Shown here one piece after another: positions 7,100-9,499 of a stretch of DNA of 9,499 nt (the stretch's first letter is position 1; every line of letters begins with the position of its first letter). A model generated the notes under the pieces. It was given only the letters and a program-made list of their open reading frames with translations, had not been told where the DNA came from and searched no databases. The stretch covers positions 1 through 9,499 of the forward strand of contig NZ_JAILPX010000066.1 of assembly GCF_024699275.1 (NCBI RefSeq). The letters are read 5' to 3'. The DNA is from Selenomonas sp. Lineage in GTDB: Bacteria; Bacillota_C; Negativicutes; Selenomonadales; Selenomonadaceae. The translations under genes and the position numbers were made by a program.

Positions 7100-9082
7100 A
7101 TGATGATTTTGCAGAATAAAAAAATATGGTCACAGCAGATTGCTGTGGGGTTGACGGCGGTAATGCTATCTGGCAGCTATTCTTTGGCGGAGGCTGCTGA
7201 CAAACAGATAGTGACGGAAAATCTCGGTGATGTGGTGGTAACGGCAACACGCAGCCACAAACGGGAAGTAGATACTCCGGCAGCTACGGAAGTCATTACG
7301 GCGCAGGAAATCAGGGAATCTGGCAGCAAGACGGCGGCGGAAGTATTAGAAAAAGCAGATGGCGTGGCATATGGTGCTTTTGGCCATAACGGAGCAGCTA
7401 TGGGTACTATGTCTAATGAAATCAATATCCGCGGCGTGGACAATGGCACACTGGTACTTATGAATGGTAACCCCATTTCCTGGCGTGGCAAGTATGATTT
7501 GTCTGCGATTCCTGCCGATACGATTGAACGTATTGAACTGGTTAAGGGCAGCGGCTCGGTACTTTACGGTAGTGAGGCCATGGCCGGTGTGGTAAATATC
7601 ATTACCAAGAAAAAAGCAGCCAATATGGTAACGGTGGGAATTGGCAGTTCCGGGCAGCATCATTATGCTTTAAATGTAGGGGATGACCGATTGGTTATTC
7701 ATGGTGACTTCAGCGAATGGAAGCATGGTGTGGACGTCAGCAGGTCAGATGTTGGTACTGCGGGGCATACGCGTACGAATCTGAATAATGTCAAGAAACA
7801 ATCCATAGGGATAAGCTACGCCATAACCAAGAACCTGGATTTCTTGTATAATCATTTTGAGACTGAGTCTACATATGATCGTTGGCTTACGGATGTAGTC
7901 AAACCTGCGGATGCGGCAAAGGTGGGGACACTCTTCAACAGCCGTACGTACGAAACACAGCGTCATATTACCCAACTTAATTATCATGACAAAAAATGGA
8001 AAGCTAGTCTGTATTGGAATGATGGTACAGTAGAATCACATGGGCCGACTAGCTGGACTTCGGCATTGAAAAAGACTACAGGCACGGGTAGATTTTACAA
8101 TACCAGAGAGAGAAATGTGACCTATGGTCTGGACGTGCAGCGCCGTTGGCAGCTTTCTCCGCGCACCAAATGGATTGGTGGCTTGAGTCTGCAGAGGGAA
8201 AGGTACCAGAAACTCTATGCGCACAGTACTGCGAAAGCAGAAGACTATTCTCGCAATAATTGGGCCGTATTTGCCCAGCTGGAGCAAAAATTTGATGATA
8301 AAAACACAGGGATTTTTGGCATACGTCAGACGTGGACAACAGGTGCATGGCGTAGCCAAAATTATCATAATTTCAGTGCTTCGGGGCAGTGGCTGCATAA
8401 AATGGACAAGGCGAATACCCTCTATGTTAACATTAGTCAGTCGTTTATCATGCCGACATTTTCCCAAATGTATGGAGCTACGGACGCAGGAGTTCCCAAT
8501 CCGGACTTAAAGCCGCAAAAAGGTGTAAATTATGAGATTGGCTGGAAACAAAATCATCATAATCATGCTTGGAAATTGGCATTGTTCCATATGGATATTG
8601 CCGATAACATCAGCGCAAAATGGATTTCAGGCCGCAGCCAATATACCTATGAAAATGAAGACTTTCGCAATACTGGTGTGGAATTAGCTTGCGATATCAA
8701 AAGCAATAATACATTGTCTTATCATTGGGGAATCACCTGGCAGAATCCACAGGTAAAGAGCACGAAGAAAGACTACTGGGACAGAAAATTTGGCAGGTTG
8801 CAGTTGACTGGTGGCGTTACCTATAAAAAGGGCAAATTGATTTCAAATCTTTCCGGGTCGTATCTTTGCGAACGGGTACAGACACCGTCCAGTGAACACT
8901 CGTTTGAGACAAAGCCATATTTCCTTACCAGCTGGCATACCAGTTATAAGCCAGATGCTGTCCAAGAAATTACGCTGACCGTAAATAATGTGTTAAATCG
9001 CCATGATGTAATTTCACATTCAGCATCAACCTATTATGATGCTCCAGCAAGTTACATGCTGAATTATACATGTAAATTTTAA
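7100..9082 (+). CDS. Second TonB-dependent outer-membrane receptor
   Basis: This 660-residue receptor has a signal peptide ending near AEA|AD (about residue 33), a TonB box DVVVTAT (44-50) and a plug domain of about 58-170. The plug contains NEINIRGVDNGTLVLMNG and RIELVKGSGSVLYGSEAMAG then VVNIIT. A beta-barrel follows and ends in the assembly-competent terminal Phe (YTCKF). It shares the segment LGDVVVTA with the operon's first receptor but otherwise differs clearly in sequence and is 46 residues longer. It starts 23 nt after tonB with no terminator between. The start is uncertain: ATG 7100 or 7103 has only AGAGAG upstream, while TTG 7109 would place an SD-like GAGATGAT at normal spacing. 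Corrinoid transport is inferred from position; a different corrinoid, haem or a siderophore cannot be excluded. Confidence 0.88.
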   Translation: MMILQNKKIWSQQIAVGLTAVMLSGSYSLAEAADKQIVTENLGDVVVTATRSHKREVDTPAATEVITAQEIRESGSKTAAEVLEKADGVAYGAFGHNGAAMGTMSNEINIRGVDNGTLVLMNGNPISWRGKYDLSAIPADTIERIELVKGSGSVLYGSEAMAGVVNIITKKKAANMVTVGIGSSGQHHYALNVGDDRLVIHGDFSEWKHGVDVSRSDVGTAGHTRTNLNNVKKQSIGISYAITKNLDFLYNHFETESTYDRWLTDVVKPADAAKVGTLFNSRTYETQRHITQLNYHDKKWKASLYWNDGTVESHGPTSWTSALKKTTGTGRFYNTRERNVTYGLDVQRRWQLSPRTKWIGGLSLQRERYQKLYAHSTAKAEDYSRNNWAVFAQLEQKFDDKNTGIFGIRQTWTTGAWRSQNYHNFSASGQWLHKMDKANTLYVNISQSFIMPTFSQMYGATDAGVPNPDLKPQKGVNYEIGWKQNHHNHAWKLALFHMDIADNISAKWISGRSQYTYENEDFRNTGVELACDIKSNNTLSYHWGITWQNPQVKSTKKDYWDRKFGRLQLTGGVTYKKGKLISNLSGSYLCERVQTPSSEHSFETKPYFLTSWHTSYKPDAVQEITLTVNNVLNRHDVISHSASTYYDAPASYMLNYTCKF

Positions 9083-9120
9083 AATGGAAAAAGAACAAGT
9101 GTAAATAAATCTTTGAGGAT

Positions 9121-9165
9121 ACAAAACGAGGTCGTTGCACGTTTCATGCAACGACCTCGCTTTGT
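9121..9165 (+). terminator. Bidirectional terminator between convergent genes
   Basis: Arms 9121-9139 and 9147-9165 pair over 19 positions with a single A/C mismatch (9126/9160) and a 7-nt loop. The 13-bp GC-containing core is flanked by ACAAA/TTTGT, giving T-rich ends in both directions. It follows the second receptor by 38 nt and the minus-strand gene by 8 nt, so it can end both transcripts. Confidence 0.85.
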
Positions 9166-9173
9166 ATGCGTTA

Positions 9174-9482
9174 CTACTCGACTTCGACACCGTGTTTTCT
9201 ACATTCGTTGAAGAAGAAAACGGCATTGGTGTCCTTGGGATTTTCGCTCCAGAATTTGATAAGTTTCTTGGCCATATCGTACTTCTCCTGCATGAAGGGC
9301 AGGAGGTTTTCGGCGGTTACAGGGCCACCGACGGTCATAAACACATCAATATTATGGCTGAGGGTTTCAAGCATTTCTTCGGTACATTCATTCTTCGCCA
9401 GAGCTTCAGCAAAGCGTATACCCTGTTCCACATCATCAGCGTAGCCACGCTTTAACAGCCAGACGGCGATTAGTTTTTCCAT
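9174..9482 (-). CDS. Small conserved-looking protein of unknown function
   Basis: A 102-residue protein on the minus strand, convergent to the uptake operon. I do not recognise the family. It starts at ATG 9482-9480 with a strong ribosome-binding site (GGGAGG, 7 nt upstream) and ends at TAG 9176-9174, directly followed by the shared terminator, so it is very probably a real gene. The sequence is predicted mostly helical, with AEALAKNECTEEMLETLSHN and LLPFMQEKYDMAKKLIKFW, and is mildly acidic. There is no signal peptide or membrane segment, which suggests a cytoplasmic location. Two cysteines are present. Nothing visible links it to corrinoid uptake; its own promoter lies outside the window and it may end another operon. 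Confidence 0.75.
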   Translation of the reverse strand: MEKLIAVWLLKRGYADDVEQGIRFAEALAKNECTEEMLETLSHNIDVFMTVGGPVTAENLLPFMQEKYDMAKKLIKFWSENPKDTNAVFFFNECRKHGVEVE

Positions 9483-9499
9483 GGAAGTCCCTCCCTTTT

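Noticed and set aside
1640..7245. Similar segments at about 1641-1670 and 7217-7246 considered as a direct repeat or recombination site
   Set aside because: Both encode the conserved TonB-box region LGDVVVTA of the two homologous receptors, so homology explains the similarity.
9135..9455. Plus-strand ORFs at the right end
   Set aside because: They run through the terminator and opposite the minus-strand gene that has a strong ribosome-binding site, and have no such site themselves.
1..9499. CRISPR arrays, tRNA/rRNA genes, insertion sequences or phage genes
   Set aside because: No spaced repeats, tRNA-like cloverleaf, transposase motifs or phage-like proteins were seen on either strand.

Overview
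The window looks like it comes from a diderm Firmicute of the Negativicutes (Selenomonas/Mitsuokella/Megamonas-like). The sequence combines outer-membrane TonB-dependent receptors and an ExbB-ExbD-TonB energy complex with moderate GC, strong Firmicute-style Shine-Dalgarno sites and frequent GTG/TTG starts. The taxon is an inference; no rRNA or other marker is present.

Layout: (1) Positions 2-100 are the last codons of a plus-strand gene, possibly OmpA-like, closed by a perfect 20-bp terminator hairpin. (2) Positions 184-538 are a non-coding leader with a TTGACA-17-TATTAT promoter, a cobalamin (B12) riboswitch aptamer with a clear B12 box, and a Rho-independent terminator just before the first gene. 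(3) Positions 539-9082 hold eight tightly packed plus-strand genes: a lipoprotein corrinoid-binding protein (BtuF-like), a BtuB-like TonB-dependent receptor, an ABC ATPase (BtuD-like), a permease (BtuC-like), ExbB, ExbD, TonB and a second TonB-dependent receptor. Junctions are overlaps or gaps of 1-23 nt with no visible internal terminator, so this is most likely one operon. (4) A bidirectional terminator hairpin at 9121-9165 separates it from a convergent minus-strand gene for a 102-residue protein of unknown function (9174-9482).

How it works together: the receptors import a corrinoid across the outer membrane, powered by ExbB-ExbD-TonB using the proton gradient. The lipoprotein captures the ligand in the periplasm, and the BtuC2D2-type ABC transporter moves it into the cytoplasm. 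When enough cobalamin is present, the riboswitch should favour the leader terminator and shut off the whole pathway. The most notable point is that one B12 riboswitch appears to control a complete, self-contained two-membrane uptake route, including its own TonB motor and two different receptors. Corrinoid specificity rests mainly on the riboswitch; the transporter families alone would also fit haem or siderophores.
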